Origin: CAZEHJ01 sp964512485
Lineage (GTDB): Bacteria > Bacteroidota > Rhodothermia > Rhodothermales > UBA10348
Length of the DNA stretch: 35,666 bases
Direction of reading: 5' to 3'
NCBI GenBank assembly: GCA_964512485.1
Contig: CAZEHJ010000035.1
Location: 1 to 35,666, forward strand
Positions 29,441-35,666 of the stretch are shown here, one piece after another; the first letter of the stretch is position 1; every line of letters starts with the position of its first letter. The notes under the pieces were generated by a model, which saw only the letters and a program-made list of their open reading frames with translations, ran no database searches and was not told where the DNA came from. Both the position numbers and the translations under genes were made by a program.

Positions 29441-29766
29441 CCGTTCTCCAGGCCTCGGGCGCCCAGACCGCCAGCATCTACGCCCTCGTCGCCGACGCGC
29501 TGGACGGCGCGCTGGCCATAGCCGCCGCCGAAACCCGCGCCCACCCGGCCACGCTGGCCCCGGTGATCGCCGTGGTCATGGCCCGCAGCATGGCCGCCGA
29601 CGCCCCCGGCGCCACCGCCGCGCTGCTGCGTGCGCTGGCCGACCAGGTCGAAGCCCGCCACATCCCGGACCGCCTGGCCGCGGCCGAGGGGCGCGCCCAC
29701 GCCGCGGCCTGCGACTACACCCTGCACATGGCCGCCAAGCTGGGCCACACGGTGTGCCGCGCATGA
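29437..29766 (+). CDS. Ala-rich helical early protein
   Basis: 109 aa. TVLQASGAQTASIYALVADALDGALAIAAAETRAHPATLAPVIAVVMARSMAADAPGATAALLRALADQVEAR suggests a bundle of helices with a conserved-looking ending (EGRAHAAACDYTLHMAAKLGHTVCRA). No catalytic motif is seen. It is coupled to both neighbours by ATGA overlaps. Confidence 0.58.
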   Translation: MTVLQASGAQTASIYALVADALDGALAIAAAETRAHPATLAPVIAVVMARSMAADAPGATAALLRALADQVEARHIPDRLAAAEGRAHAAACDYTLHMAAKLGHTVCRA

Positions 29767-30017
29767 CCCCGCCGGCCGCCAACGACACCACCGCCCCGCG
29801 CTTCGCCTCCCGTCGCGCGCGGGCTCCGGGGGGAAGGGACCACTCAGGCGTTCCAGCCCTTCCCCCCGTCGAACGCCGCGACTGGGCCGGCGCCCTGGCC
29901 GGCTATCACCGCCGCCAGGCCTGGGCCGCGCGGCGCCGCCTGTGGCGGGCCTACGCGATCCACCTTGGCCTGGTCGCCCTCGGCGCCCTCGCCGCCTGGG
30001 CCGCCGGCCTGTTCTGA
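29763..30017 (+). CDS. Small protein with C-terminal membrane segment
   Basis: 84 aa. A Pro/Arg-rich soluble N-terminus is followed by an amphipathic basic helix (RRDWAGALAGYHRRQAWAARRRLWRA) and one C-terminal transmembrane segment (IHLGLVALGALAAWAAGLF). This is a tail-anchored, cytoplasm-facing topology. It is ATGA-coupled to the preceding gene. It might act at the membrane, for example in exclusion, but that is speculation. Confidence 0.55.
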   Translation: MTPPAANDTTAPRFASRRARAPGGRDHSGVPALPPVERRDWAGALAGYHRRQAWAARRRLWRAYAIHLGLVALGALAAWAAGLF

Positions 30018-30044
30018 CGCCGCACCGAAACAAGGACGCACCGC

Positions 30045-30410
30045 ATGACCACCACATCCGAAACCCGCCTGATCGGAAGCCTGACGGCCTTCGCCGATGC
30101 CGTCCGCCGCATGGGCCCCACCGCGGCCGCCGACGCTATCGCCGCGCATGCGGATATGCTCGGCGAAGATGACGGCACCTGGTTGCCGCACTTTCTCGAC
30201 CAGCTGCGCCACGCCATCACGCGCGCCGGCGAAATCGACGACGATATCACGCGCTGCCTGACCATCGAGGACGCGGCGCGCGGACACCGCGTGCATTTCA
30301 CGTGGGATGACACCGTCGCCCCCACCCCAGCCTATCGCGAGGCGATCTACAACGCCGTGCTTTCGACGGTCGGCCCGCGCCGCGGCAAGCCGGACACCCC
30401 GGCTACGTGA
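30045..30410 (+). CDS. Early protein of unknown function
   Basis: 121 aa from an ATG with AAGGAC seven bases upstream. TRLIGSLTAFADAVRRMGPTAAADAIAAHADMLGEDDGTWLPHFLDQLRHAITRAGEIDDDITRCLTIEDAARG is an acidic helical protein, with an ordered C-terminal segment (HRVHFTWDDTVAPTPAYREAIYNAVLSTV). No family recognised. It is the last of the rightward small genes before a 169-base spacer. Confidence 0.6.
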   Translation: MTTTSETRLIGSLTAFADAVRRMGPTAAADAIAAHADMLGEDDGTWLPHFLDQLRHAITRAGEIDDDITRCLTIEDAARGHRVHFTWDDTVAPTPAYREAIYNAVLSTVGPRRGKPDTPAT

Positions 30411-30507
30411 CCCGAACCCCGCTCAGCAACCCATCCGGCCCCCGGGGCGCGACGAGCGGCGCGCACACCCGGGCACAAACCTCGAAAGGCACCTTGTTTC
30501 CGGGAAC

Positions 30508-30541
30508 CGCCCCGCCTGCGCTGGCCGATCAGTGCGGGGCG
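30508..30541. repeat. Inverted repeat CGCCCCGC / GCGGGGCG
   Basis: An 8-bp GC inverted repeat with an 18-base loop lies in the 30411-30579 spacer, shortly before the ribosome-binding site (AAAGGA) of the next gene. It could act as an attenuator or mRNA processing site, but there is no T tract. Confidence 0.35.
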
Positions 30542-30579
30542 AACCGCCGCCCGATGCCCAAAGCTTGAAAGGACCCGCG

Positions 30580-30780
30580 ATGAAAACCCCGATCCTGAGG
30601 CACTTCGCCTACACACACCTGCCGGCCCACCTGCAGGTTGTCAGCGCCCCGTTCGGCGACCTCGCCGAGGACCTCGAGGCCATGCTGCCCGACGGCCCCG
30701 AGAAATCCGCCGGCCTGCGCAAGCTGCTCGAGGCCAGGGACTGCATGTTGCGCGCCGCTCTCGACCTGGCGGTCGCGTGA
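30580..30780 (+). CDS. Two-helix small protein, possible Acb2/Tad1-like anti-defence factor
   Basis: 66 aa from an ATG preceded by AAAGGA. ILRHFAYTHLPAHLQVVSAPFGDLAEDLEAMLPDGPEKSAGLRKLLEARDCMLRAAL has a short extended start, a long helix containing F-x-x-L-A, a turn with LPDGPE, and a second helix ending in LLEARDCMLRAA. The layout parallels the Acb2/Tad1 hairpin proteins, which sequester cyclic-nucleotide signals of CBASS and Thoeris defence. The parallel is in pattern and size only. Its product and the next are coupled by GTGA. Confidence 0.5.
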   Translation: MKTPILRHFAYTHLPAHLQVVSAPFGDLAEDLEAMLPDGPEKSAGLRKLLEARDCMLRAALDLAVA

Positions 30781-31127
30781 AGCGGCTGGCAGATGTCCGC
30801 GCCGACGACCGCGTGAAGGTTGTCGACTTGGGAGCCGATGGTGGCGCGTTTTTGTTGGCACACCCGAGAACCGGCGTTGACCTGCGCGTCATAGCCTCGG
30901 ACGGCGGCGGCTGGGATCACGTCAGCGTCAGCTTGCCAAACCGTTGCCCGAATTGGGTCGAGATGGAGGCAACGCGGCGCGCGTTCTTTGATGATGATGA
31001 GACGGTCATCCAGATCCACCCGCCGCTGACGGATTACGTGAATTGCCACCCGCACACGCTGCACCTGTGGCGGCCGCAAAACGCCGAAATCCCGCGCCCG
31101 CCGGCGGTCTTCGTGGGGCCGAAATGA
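30777..31127 (+). CDS. DUF7694-like phage protein
   Basis: 116 aa from a GTG. The C-terminal two thirds (WDHVSVSLPNRCPNWVEMEATRRAFFDDDETVIQIHPPLTDYVNCHPHTLHLWRPQNAEIPRPPAVFVG) is a highly conserved phage sequence (DUF7694 in my recall): W-x-H-V-S-V-S ... PNW-x-E-M-x-x-x-x-x-x-F-F-x-D-D-E ... H-P-P-x-x-D-Y-V-N ... H-x-L-H-L-W-R-P. Its function is unknown. It typically stands near DNA methyltransferase genes, as here. Its stop overlaps an ATG in the alternative methyltransferase frame. Confidence 0.78.
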   Translation: MKRLADVRADDRVKVVDLGADGGAFLLAHPRTGVDLRVIASDGGGWDHVSVSLPNRCPNWVEMEATRRAFFDDDETVIQIHPPLTDYVNCHPHTLHLWRPQNAEIPRPPAVFVGPK

Positions 31128-32218
31128 TATGGCATTACCTCCCCGACGCGGCCTCAGCCTCTGTGCAGGCGGCGGCGGACTTGACATGGGCCTTGAACTT
31201 GCCGAGCCGGGCTTTGCCGCCGCCGCCTATGTTGAATGGGAAGACTACCCTCGGCAAACCATCATCGCCGCCCAGCGCGCCGGATACCTTGCCGCTGCCC
31301 CGATCTGGGACGACGTCAAAACATTCAGCGGCTACCCGTGGCGCGGCATCGTTGACACCGTCACCGCCGGCTATCCATGCCAGCCGTTTTCCCAAGCGGG
31401 ACAGCGGCGCGGCGCAGACGACCCCCGGCACCTATGGCCCCACGTCGCCCGCATCATCCGCGAATGTTCCCCGCGCTGGGTTTTCCTTGAAAACGTCGCG
31501 GGCCACACCAGCCTCGGTGCAGAGGCCGTATTGCGAGAGTTATGGGGAATGGGCTTCACGCCTGCGACTGGCCTATTCTCAGCGCAAGAAACGGGCGCGC
31601 CGCACGAGCGATTGCGCTGGTTCTGCGTTGCATACAACACCGGCATGGACGACGCCACAAGCCCACGACGTGACGGCGCTCTGGGGAACGCCGCGAGCAT
31701 CGGACGCGGAAAAAGGCGGGCCGAACCAAGCGTTCGGCACGGGCGGGACACCGCTGCCAGCGCAAGCGGCGAACTGGCCGACGCCAGCGGCGCGCGACCA
31801 GAAGGGCAGCAGCCCGGGTTCAGTAACGCGGCGGGACGGAAAGAGCCGGTTGGACATGTTGGACTTTGCCGCCGAACAAGCATTCACGCCCCCAGACCCG
31901 ACGACATTGAAGTCTGGCGTCGAACCCCGCGCGACCTATTGCCGGCTATTGCGCTACGCGATGCGGCGGCATGGGAGAACCATCACGCGGCGACTGTGGC
32001 GGTCACGGGACAAGCGGCGCCTGAACCCGATTTTCGTAAGCTGGTTGATGTGCTTTCCGCCCGGGCACGCTCTTTGCGATTGCTCGGAAATGGCGTTTGC
32101 CCATTGGCAGCGGGATATGCGTGGCGCACTCTCGCATCTGCCCACGGCCTCGGGGCAGTGGATTTGGAAGCCGCCGGACCGGGCTAAGCCTTTACAGCAA
32201 TTGGAGATGTGTTTTTGA
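31124..32218 (+). CDS. Alternative full-length frame overlapping the methyltransferase, with W-x-TP-x-A-x-D motifs
   Basis: 364 codons, offset from the methyltransferase frame and open over its whole length. Its ATG is coupled to the upstream stop (ATGA). The N-terminal half looks like Ser/Pro/Thr-rich shadow sequence. The second half reads as if selected: EWASRLRLAYSQRKKRARRTSD, then WTTPQAHDVT, WGTPRASDAEKGG and WPTPAARDQKG, and finally RLNPIFVSWLMCFPPGHALCDCSEMAFAHWQRDMRGALSHLPTASGQWIW, a C-terminus I recall from phage methylase-associated proteins. It may be a true overlapping gene, or a relic of frame changes. The same DNA gives good methyltransferase motifs in the other frame. Confidence 0.4.
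   Translation: MIWHYLPDAASASVQAAADLTWALNLPSRALPPPPMLNGKTTLGKPSSPPSAPDTLPLPRSGTTSKHSAATRGAASLTPSPPAIHASRFPKRDSGAAQTTPGTYGPTSPASSANVPRAGFSLKTSRATPASVQRPYCESYGEWASRLRLAYSQRKKRARRTSDCAGSALHTTPAWTTPQAHDVTALWGTPRASDAEKGGPNQAFGTGGTPLPAQAANWPTPAARDQKGSSPGSVTRRDGKSRLDMLDFAAEQAFTPPDPTTLKSGVEPRATYCRLLRYAMRRHGRTITRRLWRSRDKRRLNPIFVSWLMCFPPGHALCDCSEMAFAHWQRDMRGALSHLPTASGQWIWKPPDRAKPLQQLEMCF
31129..32187 (+). CDS. DNA cytosine-5 methyltransferase
   Basis: 352 aa. Motif I is GLSLCAGGGGLDMGLELAEPGF (SAM binding), and motif IV GYPCQPFSQAGQRRG holds the catalytic Cys of the PCQ triad. Motif VI is WVFLENVAG and motif VIII SAQETGAPHERLRWF. A variable recognition region with ELADASGARPEGQQ follows, and RSLRLLGNGVCPLAAGYAWRTLA is motif X. 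All key residues are present. It probably methylates phage DNA to escape host restriction. No cognate nuclease is next to it, so it is an orphan enzyme. Third positions look less GC-biased than in the structural genes. Confidence 0.88.
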   Translation: MALPPRRGLSLCAGGGGLDMGLELAEPGFAAAAYVEWEDYPRQTIIAAQRAGYLAAAPIWDDVKTFSGYPWRGIVDTVTAGYPCQPFSQAGQRRGADDPRHLWPHVARIIRECSPRWVFLENVAGHTSLGAEAVLRELWGMGFTPATGLFSAQETGAPHERLRWFCVAYNTGMDDATSPRRDGALGNAASIGRGKRRAEPSVRHGRDTAASASGELADASGARPEGQQPGFSNAAGRKEPVGHVGLCRRTSIHAPRPDDIEVWRRTPRDLLPAIALRDAAAWENHHAATVAVTGQAAPEPDFRKLVDVLSARARSLRLLGNGVCPLAAGYAWRTLASAHGLGAVDLEAAGPG

Positions 32219-33078
32219 CCAAGATCGAATGGACCGAAAAAACGTGGAACCCGATTGTCGGGTGCACCGTGGTCTCGCCGGGGTGCACAAACTGCTACGC
32301 CATGAAGATGGCCAACCGACTGGCGGCCAACCAGCATACGCCGCACTACGCCGGCACAGTCACGGACAGCAACGGTGGCCCGGTGTGGACCGGCAAGGTT
32401 GCAGAGGCCCCGGCCGCCACTCTGATGGCCCCGACGCGCCGGAAGAAGCCCACCACCTACTTCGTCAATTCCATGGGCGATCTTTTCCATGAAGACGTGC
32501 CGGATGCGTGGATTGACAGGGTGTTTGCCGTCATGGCGCTTTGCCCACAGCACCGCTTTCAGGTTCTCACCAAGCGTGCCGCCCGGATGCGCGAGTATTG
32601 CCAACGTCGTTTTAGCGATATCGCCCTCAACGGGCCGGCCAGCGTGATCCTTCTCGCCGATCCCGCCCACGCCGATCCCGCCGCCCACGCCGACATTGCC
32701 CCCGATGGCACGCATGTCTCGCTCGGCGTGTGGCCCCTTCCCAACGTCTGGCTTGGCGTCTCCACCGAAGATCAACGCCGCGCAGACGAACGCATACCCG
32801 ACCTTTTGCGGACGCCCGCTGCCGTGCGGTTTGTCAGTGCCGAACCGCTGATCGGGAAGGTCTCATTGGGCCATCTCAGTGCGGGCCTCGACTGGGTCAT
32901 CTGCGGAGGCGAATCCGGCAAGGCGTCCCGGATGATGGACCCTGACTGGGCGCGATGGCTGCGCGACCAATGCGCTGTCGCCGGCGTGCCGTTTTTTATG
33001 AAGCAGATGACCGGCAAGCAGCCTATTCCCGCCGATCTGATGGTGCGGGAATTTCCCCCGTCCCACCGATGCCCGTAA
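32215..33078 (+). CDS. DUF5131 (phage Gp37/Gp68 family) radical-SAM-like protein
   Basis: 287 aa from a TTG at 32215 with GGAG eight bases upstream; a GTG at 32209 is too close to that site. TKIEWTEKTWNPIVGCTVVSPGCTNCYAMKMA contains the three-Cys motif (Cys17, Cys24, Cys27) of the family. TTYFVNSMGDLFHEDVPDAWIDRVFAVM, FQVLTKRAARM, WLGVSTEDQ and DWVICGGESG...RMMDPDW are its other marks. The fold is related to radical SAM enzymes, but no substrate is known to me. It has been linked with predicted three-Cys-motif defence modules; no partner of that kind is seen here. Confidence 0.85.
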   Translation: MTKIEWTEKTWNPIVGCTVVSPGCTNCYAMKMANRLAANQHTPHYAGTVTDSNGGPVWTGKVAEAPAATLMAPTRRKKPTTYFVNSMGDLFHEDVPDAWIDRVFAVMALCPQHRFQVLTKRAARMREYCQRRFSDIALNGPASVILLADPAHADPAAHADIAPDGTHVSLGVWPLPNVWLGVSTEDQRRADERIPDLLRTPAAVRFVSAEPLIGKVSLGHLSAGLDWVICGGESGKASRMMDPDWARWLRDQCAVAGVPFFMKQMTGKQPIPADLMVREFPPSHRCP

Positions 33079-33296
33079 CCCTGGAATTCCCGCCACGCCT
33101 GATGCCGGCCCCGCAGGCCGCGCATTTCCTTGGCGTGTCGCAATCCAAGCTGCTGACCCTCGACCTGCCGCGCCGGCTGCTGGGCAGCAAACGGCTCTAT
33201 CACATCAACGATCTGATCGCCTATGCTGACGGCCTACCGGTCGAAGGCAGCGAGGGCGAAAACTCATGCGACGGATTGTTCGGGGCGAGCGCGTGA
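33069..33296 (+). CDS. xis: Excisionase-like HTH protein
   Basis: 75 aa. LMPAPQAAHFLGVSQSKLLTLDLPRRLLGSKRLYHINDLIAYADGLP is a MerR/excisionase-type winged helix (A-A-x-x-L-G-V-S-x-S-x-L ... R-x-Y-x-x-x-D-L-x-x-Y). It overlaps the end of the DUF5131 gene and the start of the integrase gene. This is the usual place of an excisionase controlling the direction of recombination. Confidence 0.75.
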   Translation: MPVTLEFPPRLMPAPQAAHFLGVSQSKLLTLDLPRRLLGSKRLYHINDLIAYADGLPVEGSEGENSCDGLFGASA

Positions 33297-34345
33297 AACT
33301 GCCACGCGTGCATCGTGTCACCAAGCCCGGCGGTGCGGTGCACAAGTATCACCGCCGCACCCGTGCGCCACTGCCCTCAGACATCCCCGAAGACCACCCC
33401 GACTTCATCGCCGCCTGGACGGCCGAAGAAGCCCGCAAGCCGGTGCCGAAGTCGCCGCACGCCGAAGGCACGATCGGGGCCGGCTGCGTGGCCTACCTCG
33501 CCTCGGCTTCCTTCGCCGGCCTTGGAACCAGTTATCGCGCCGTGATCCGCCGCCACGTCGAAGCGATCCGCCTGGCCGGCGGCCAGGGGCGCATGGCCGA
33601 CCTGCGCCCGCGCCACATCGAGGCCAACATCGAAACCCTCCTGCCGTCAGTAGCCCAGGCGCGCATGAAGGCCTGGCGCAAGCTGGGGGCCTTCTGGCGC
33701 GTCCAGGGCTGGGTGACGGCCGATCCGGCCGGGTCGGTGCGCAGCCAGCGGCTTCCGGCGACGCCGGGCCACCCGGAATGGCAGCCGGAAGATGTCGAAC
33801 GGTTTCGCGCCCACTGGCCGGCGGGGTCGCCGCAAAGGCTGGCGTTCGAGCTGCTGCAGTGGACAGGGGCCCGGGCCAGCGATGCCGTCCGGCTGGGTCC
33901 CGGGATGGTCCGCGCGAACGGCCTCATGGTGTTTCGCCAGTCCAAGACCGGCGTCGAAGCAATGGTGCCCTGGACCCACGCCCCGGCCGACCTGGAATGG
34001 CAGCGCCAGCATTTGGTCACCAGCCTGGCCCAGACCACCAAAGGGCTGGTGTTCATTCGCACAGCGTCCGGCAAGCCGCGATCGATCAAGGCCTTCAGCT
34101 CGTGGTTCTCCGGCGCCGCCAGTGCCGCCGGGCTGGGTGACCTGGCGGCTCACGGCCTGCGAAAGTATCGGATGAACCAGCTGGCCGAGTTCGGCGCAGG
34201 GGTGCTCATGATGCAGGCCTGGGTCGGTCACACAACGCTCTCCGAAGTCGAGCGCTACACGCGCCGGGCACAACGCGCCAAGGCCGTTTTGGGAACGGAA
34301 CAGAAACAGAACCCTGTAAACCCGGACCGCCGCAGGCGTAACTAG
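33266..34345 (+). CDS. int: Tyrosine recombinase (phage integrase)
   Basis: 359 aa from the ATG at 33266, overlapping the excisionase gene by 31 bases; a GTG at 33293 is an alternative. An N-terminal basic arm-binding segment (residues 1-35) and a core-binding domain (60-160) precede the catalytic domain. Catalytic residues are visible: Arg203 in TGARASD, Lys227 in QSKTG, His296 and Arg299 in AHGLRK, His322 in WVGH, and Tyr331 in VERYTRRA. It carries out attP-attB recombination, so the phage is temperate. Confidence 0.93.
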   Translation: MRRIVRGERVKLPRVHRVTKPGGAVHKYHRRTRAPLPSDIPEDHPDFIAAWTAEEARKPVPKSPHAEGTIGAGCVAYLASASFAGLGTSYRAVIRRHVEAIRLAGGQGRMADLRPRHIEANIETLLPSVAQARMKAWRKLGAFWRVQGWVTADPAGSVRSQRLPATPGHPEWQPEDVERFRAHWPAGSPQRLAFELLQWTGARASDAVRLGPGMVRANGLMVFRQSKTGVEAMVPWTHAPADLEWQRQHLVTSLAQTTKGLVFIRTASGKPRSIKAFSSWFSGAASAAGLGDLAAHGLRKYRMNQLAEFGAGVLMMQAWVGHTTLSEVERYTRRAQRAKAVLGTEQKQNPVNPDRRRRN

Positions 34346-34592
34346 TCGGCGTTTTCAAAGGGTTACAAGGCAACTGGCGATCCCTGGAGGACCACGTTTA
34401 TTCCCTGTATTCAAAGGGTTGCGCGATAAACCGACCCACCCCACCCCCTTTGATTTTCAACGGAAATTTCGGGCGGGTGTAAACTGTCGAAACGGCGCCT
34501 GCGGTCCCAACGAATTCTTCACGTCTCTTGCTTAGGTGGTGAGCGCGAAAGACGGAACAAGCACAACCGTTAACGATTTGTTAATATTTGCC
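34346..34592. other. Spacer after the integrase: attP candidate
   Basis: 247 bases, more AT-rich than the rest. TTCAAAGGGTT occurs at 34354-34364 and again at 34410-34420, with an inverted CCCTTTGA at 34446-34453. These look like integrase arm-type sites flanking a core of about 45 bases. The CtrA-type site (34570-34584) is at the end. No tRNA-like 3' end that would betray the core was recognised. Confidence 0.5.
34570..34584. promoter_or_regulatory. CtrA-type binding site TTAA-N7-TTAA
   Basis: TTAACGATTTGTTAA is a perfect match to the TTAA-N7-TTAA consensus of the alphaproteobacterial cell-cycle regulator CtrA, and also a 5-bp inverted repeat. It lies 9 bases upstream of the nuclease-like start codon in a GC-rich genome where such a sequence is improbable by chance. 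Confidence 0.65.
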
Positions 34593-35039
34593 ATGGCCCT
34601 CCGATTCGCGATCCTCTTGGTGATGCTGGCTGGCCCGGCTGCCGGGCTGGAAACGGTGGCGACGATTGCCGGCCACGCAACCGTCAAGGACGGCGATGGC
34701 ATCCTGTTCGGCAATGTCGAGATTCGCCTGCAGGGCATCGCGGCACCCGAACAATCGCAATTCCCGGTCGGCCCTGACAGCACCGACAATCTGGCCCGGA
34801 TCATCGCAGGCCACGACAAAATCTGGTGTGCACTGGATGGCTCCACCGCCAACCGCCGCCCGGTCGGCGTGTGCTTTGTCGACGGTCGCGACGTTGGCGA
34901 AATGCAGGTGCGCAGCGGCCACGCGCGCGATTGCCCGCATTTTTCGGGCGGGCGCTACCTGGCGGCAGAGCAGGACGCGATTGCCCATGGGTTGGACCTG
35001 AGCCGCGCGTATCCATTGCCGGGATACTGCGAGCGGTAA
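34593..35039 (+). CDS. Exported staphylococcal-nuclease-like protein
   Basis: 148 aa from the ATG at 34593; the upstream extension to 34536 crosses the CtrA site and is unlikely. A signal peptide (ALRFAILLVMLAGPAAG) is followed by an SNase-type OB fold: ATVKDGDGILFGNVEIRLQGIAAPE, with the acidic pair at Asp33/Asp35, Arg45 and Glu53 at the places of the catalytic residues. NRRPVGVCFVDGRDVGEMQVRSGHA is the later conserved block. It is expected in the periplasm or outside the cell. It stands alone behind the integrase and is probably expressed from the prophage under host control. Confidence 0.78.
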   Translation: MALRFAILLVMLAGPAAGLETVATIAGHATVKDGDGILFGNVEIRLQGIAAPEQSQFPVGPDSTDNLARIIAGHDKIWCALDGSTANRRPVGVCFVDGRDVGEMQVRSGHARDCPHFSGGRYLAAEQDAIAHGLDLSRAYPLPGYCER

Positions 35040-35041
35040 TT

Positions 35042-35281
35042 CTAGACCCACTCCCCCGCCGCCACGTCCAGCGTGCGCGCCGCGAAGCGCAGCAGCCAGC
35101 GCTGGTCATAGATCGGGGCGCAGCCCGGCAGCCTCAGCGCGCCGGCGAGGGCCTGGCGGGCCAGGTCGACCATCTGGTCGGCCTCGGCCGTCTGCAACAC
35201 CAGATCAGGCCCGCGCCAGATCATGGCGCCGCGCTCCGGACTGACGCTGTAGGTGACGGGCGGGTCGGGCTCAGCCGCCAC
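35042..35281 (-). CDS. Last gene of the late operon, small protein of unknown function
   Basis: 79 aa from a GTG at 35281 that overlaps the stop of the previous gene. AMIWRGPDLVLQTAEADQMVDLARQALAGALRLPGCAPIYDQRWLLRFAARTLDVAAGEWV looks like a compact helical protein. The longer reading to 35428 is shadow sequence. Its stop is only two bases from the stop of the convergent nuclease gene. No family recognised. Confidence 0.55.
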   Translation of the reverse strand: MAAEPDPPVTYSVSPERGAMIWRGPDLVLQTAEADQMVDLARQALAGALRLPGCAPIYDQRWLLRFAARTLDVAAGEWV

Positions 35282-35588
35282 GGCCGGCGGGTCCGTCCGG
35301 TGGTGGCGGGCCGAAGGCAGCGGCCGCGCCGACAAAGACCGCGCAGCTGCCACCGCTGGCACGGGTGACCAGCAGCGTCCAGCTGCCGGTGACCTCCGAG
35401 GCCCAGACCTCGACCACCGAGGTGGCATCGATCAGGCCGACAAAGCGCAGCGCTTCGCCATAGCGTGCGGTCAGGGTGGCGGCGACCAGGGCCCGGGGGC
35501 CGCAGGGCGCCGCCGGTTCCTGCGCCCAGGCACCGCTGGCGGCCAGCACGGTCACCAGCGCCAGGCCGGCGCGCCTAGCAGCCGGCAT
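35271..35588 (-). CDS. Small exported protein behind the spanins
   Basis: 105 aa from the ATG at 35588, overlapping the outer-spanin end; a TTG at 35618 is an alternative. A signal peptide (ARRAGLALVTVLAASGAWA, cut before QEPAAP) is followed by CGPRALVAATLTARYGEALRFVGLIDATSVVEVWASEVTGSWTLLVTRASGGSCAVFVGAA. This resembles small secreted alphaproteobacterial proteins with R-Y-G-E ... G-S-W-T-x-L-x-T ... C. Two cysteines could form a disulphide. Its role is unknown; the place inside the lysis cassette suggests envelope action. Confidence 0.6.
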   Translation of the reverse strand: MPAARRAGLALVTVLAASGAWAQEPAAPCGPRALVAATLTARYGEALRFVGLIDATSVVEVWASEVTGSWTLLVTRASGGSCAVFVGAAAAFGPPPPDGPAGRGG

Positions 35589-35666
35589 CGATGGTGCGGA
35601 CCAACCGGTCGACGGCAATCACGAAATCGTCCGCGCCCTGGTCCGGCACGCTGGCACCCACGTCGG
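35575..35666 (-). CDS. Outer-membrane spanin lipoprotein, C-terminal part (starts at 167-1)
   Basis: Continuation of the 68-aa Rz1-like protein across the circle junction, ending in VDRLVRTIDAGC and a TAG at 35577-35575. Bases 35615-35666 repeat bases 1-52, so the codons there are counted once. Confidence 0.75.
   Translation of the reverse strand, partial: DVGASVPDQGADDFVIAVDRLVRTIDAGC
35615..35666. repeat. 52-bp direct terminal repeat, right copy
   Basis: Identical to bases 1-52; see the left copy. It marks the join of a circular molecule. Confidence 0.95.

Noticed and set aside
28918..30057. 379-codon minus-strand open frame across the small early genes
   Set aside because: It runs through the operator region and against five ATGA-coupled plus-strand genes with ribosome-binding sites; its composition is typical of a shadow frame.
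34346..34592. tRNA fragment as attachment core after the integrase
   Set aside because: No T-arm (GGTTCGA-type) sequence or CCA-adjacent stem was found; only the integrase arm-like repeats are supported.

Overview
The window is a complete temperate tailed-phage (siphovirus-type) genome or circular phage contig. Its first 52 bases are repeated exactly as its last 52. Joining the ends (a circle of about 35,614 bp) restores an intact outer-spanin gene that the linear ends cut in two. High GC, GTG/TTG starts, a CtrA-type binding site, and a neck/tail set that resembles HK97 and the Rhodobacter gene transfer agent point to an alphaproteobacterial, probably Rhodobacterales, host. This is inferred from sequence recall only; no search was run.

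Layout. Nearly all of 1-27,488 is read on the minus strand. Reading leftwards from 27,488, the early/middle genes come first: a CII-like regulator, small unknown proteins, a 48-bp tandem-repeat array, a GP88-like cysteine protein, a double-HTH protein and a DUF1376-like replication protein, with a TGTCCC-rich repeat cluster beside it. The late operon follows: HNH endonuclease, small and large terminase, portal, prohead protease, major capsid, head-tail connectors, tail terminator, tail tube, tail chaperones joined by a probable -1 frameshift, tape measure, tail-tip proteins, a 1752-aa J-like protein and a fibre. The lysis cassette comes next: GH19 endolysin, holin candidate, i-spanin and overlapping o-spanin. 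It continues through the circle junction into two small genes at 35,042-35,588.

The rightward (plus) part carries a repressor divergent from a Cro-like gene, then a chain of small early genes with ATGA overlaps from 29,034. One of these may be an Acb2/Tad1-like anti-defence protein. The chain ends with a C5 DNA methyltransferase overlapped by a second full-length open frame, a DUF5131 protein, an excisionase and a tyrosine integrase. Two cargo-like genes encode exported proteins: one antisense to the leftward operon (27,556) and a nuclease-like gene behind a perfect TTAA-N7-TTAA CtrA box (34,593).

Regulation visible in the sequence includes three GCCAT-N5-ATGG operators at the two immunity/early promoters, a TTGACA/TATTGA late promoter followed by a hairpin (layout like lambda pR'-tR'), and two UUCG-loop hairpins bracketing the capsid gene. 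Together these suggest that late transcription uses an antitermination mechanism.
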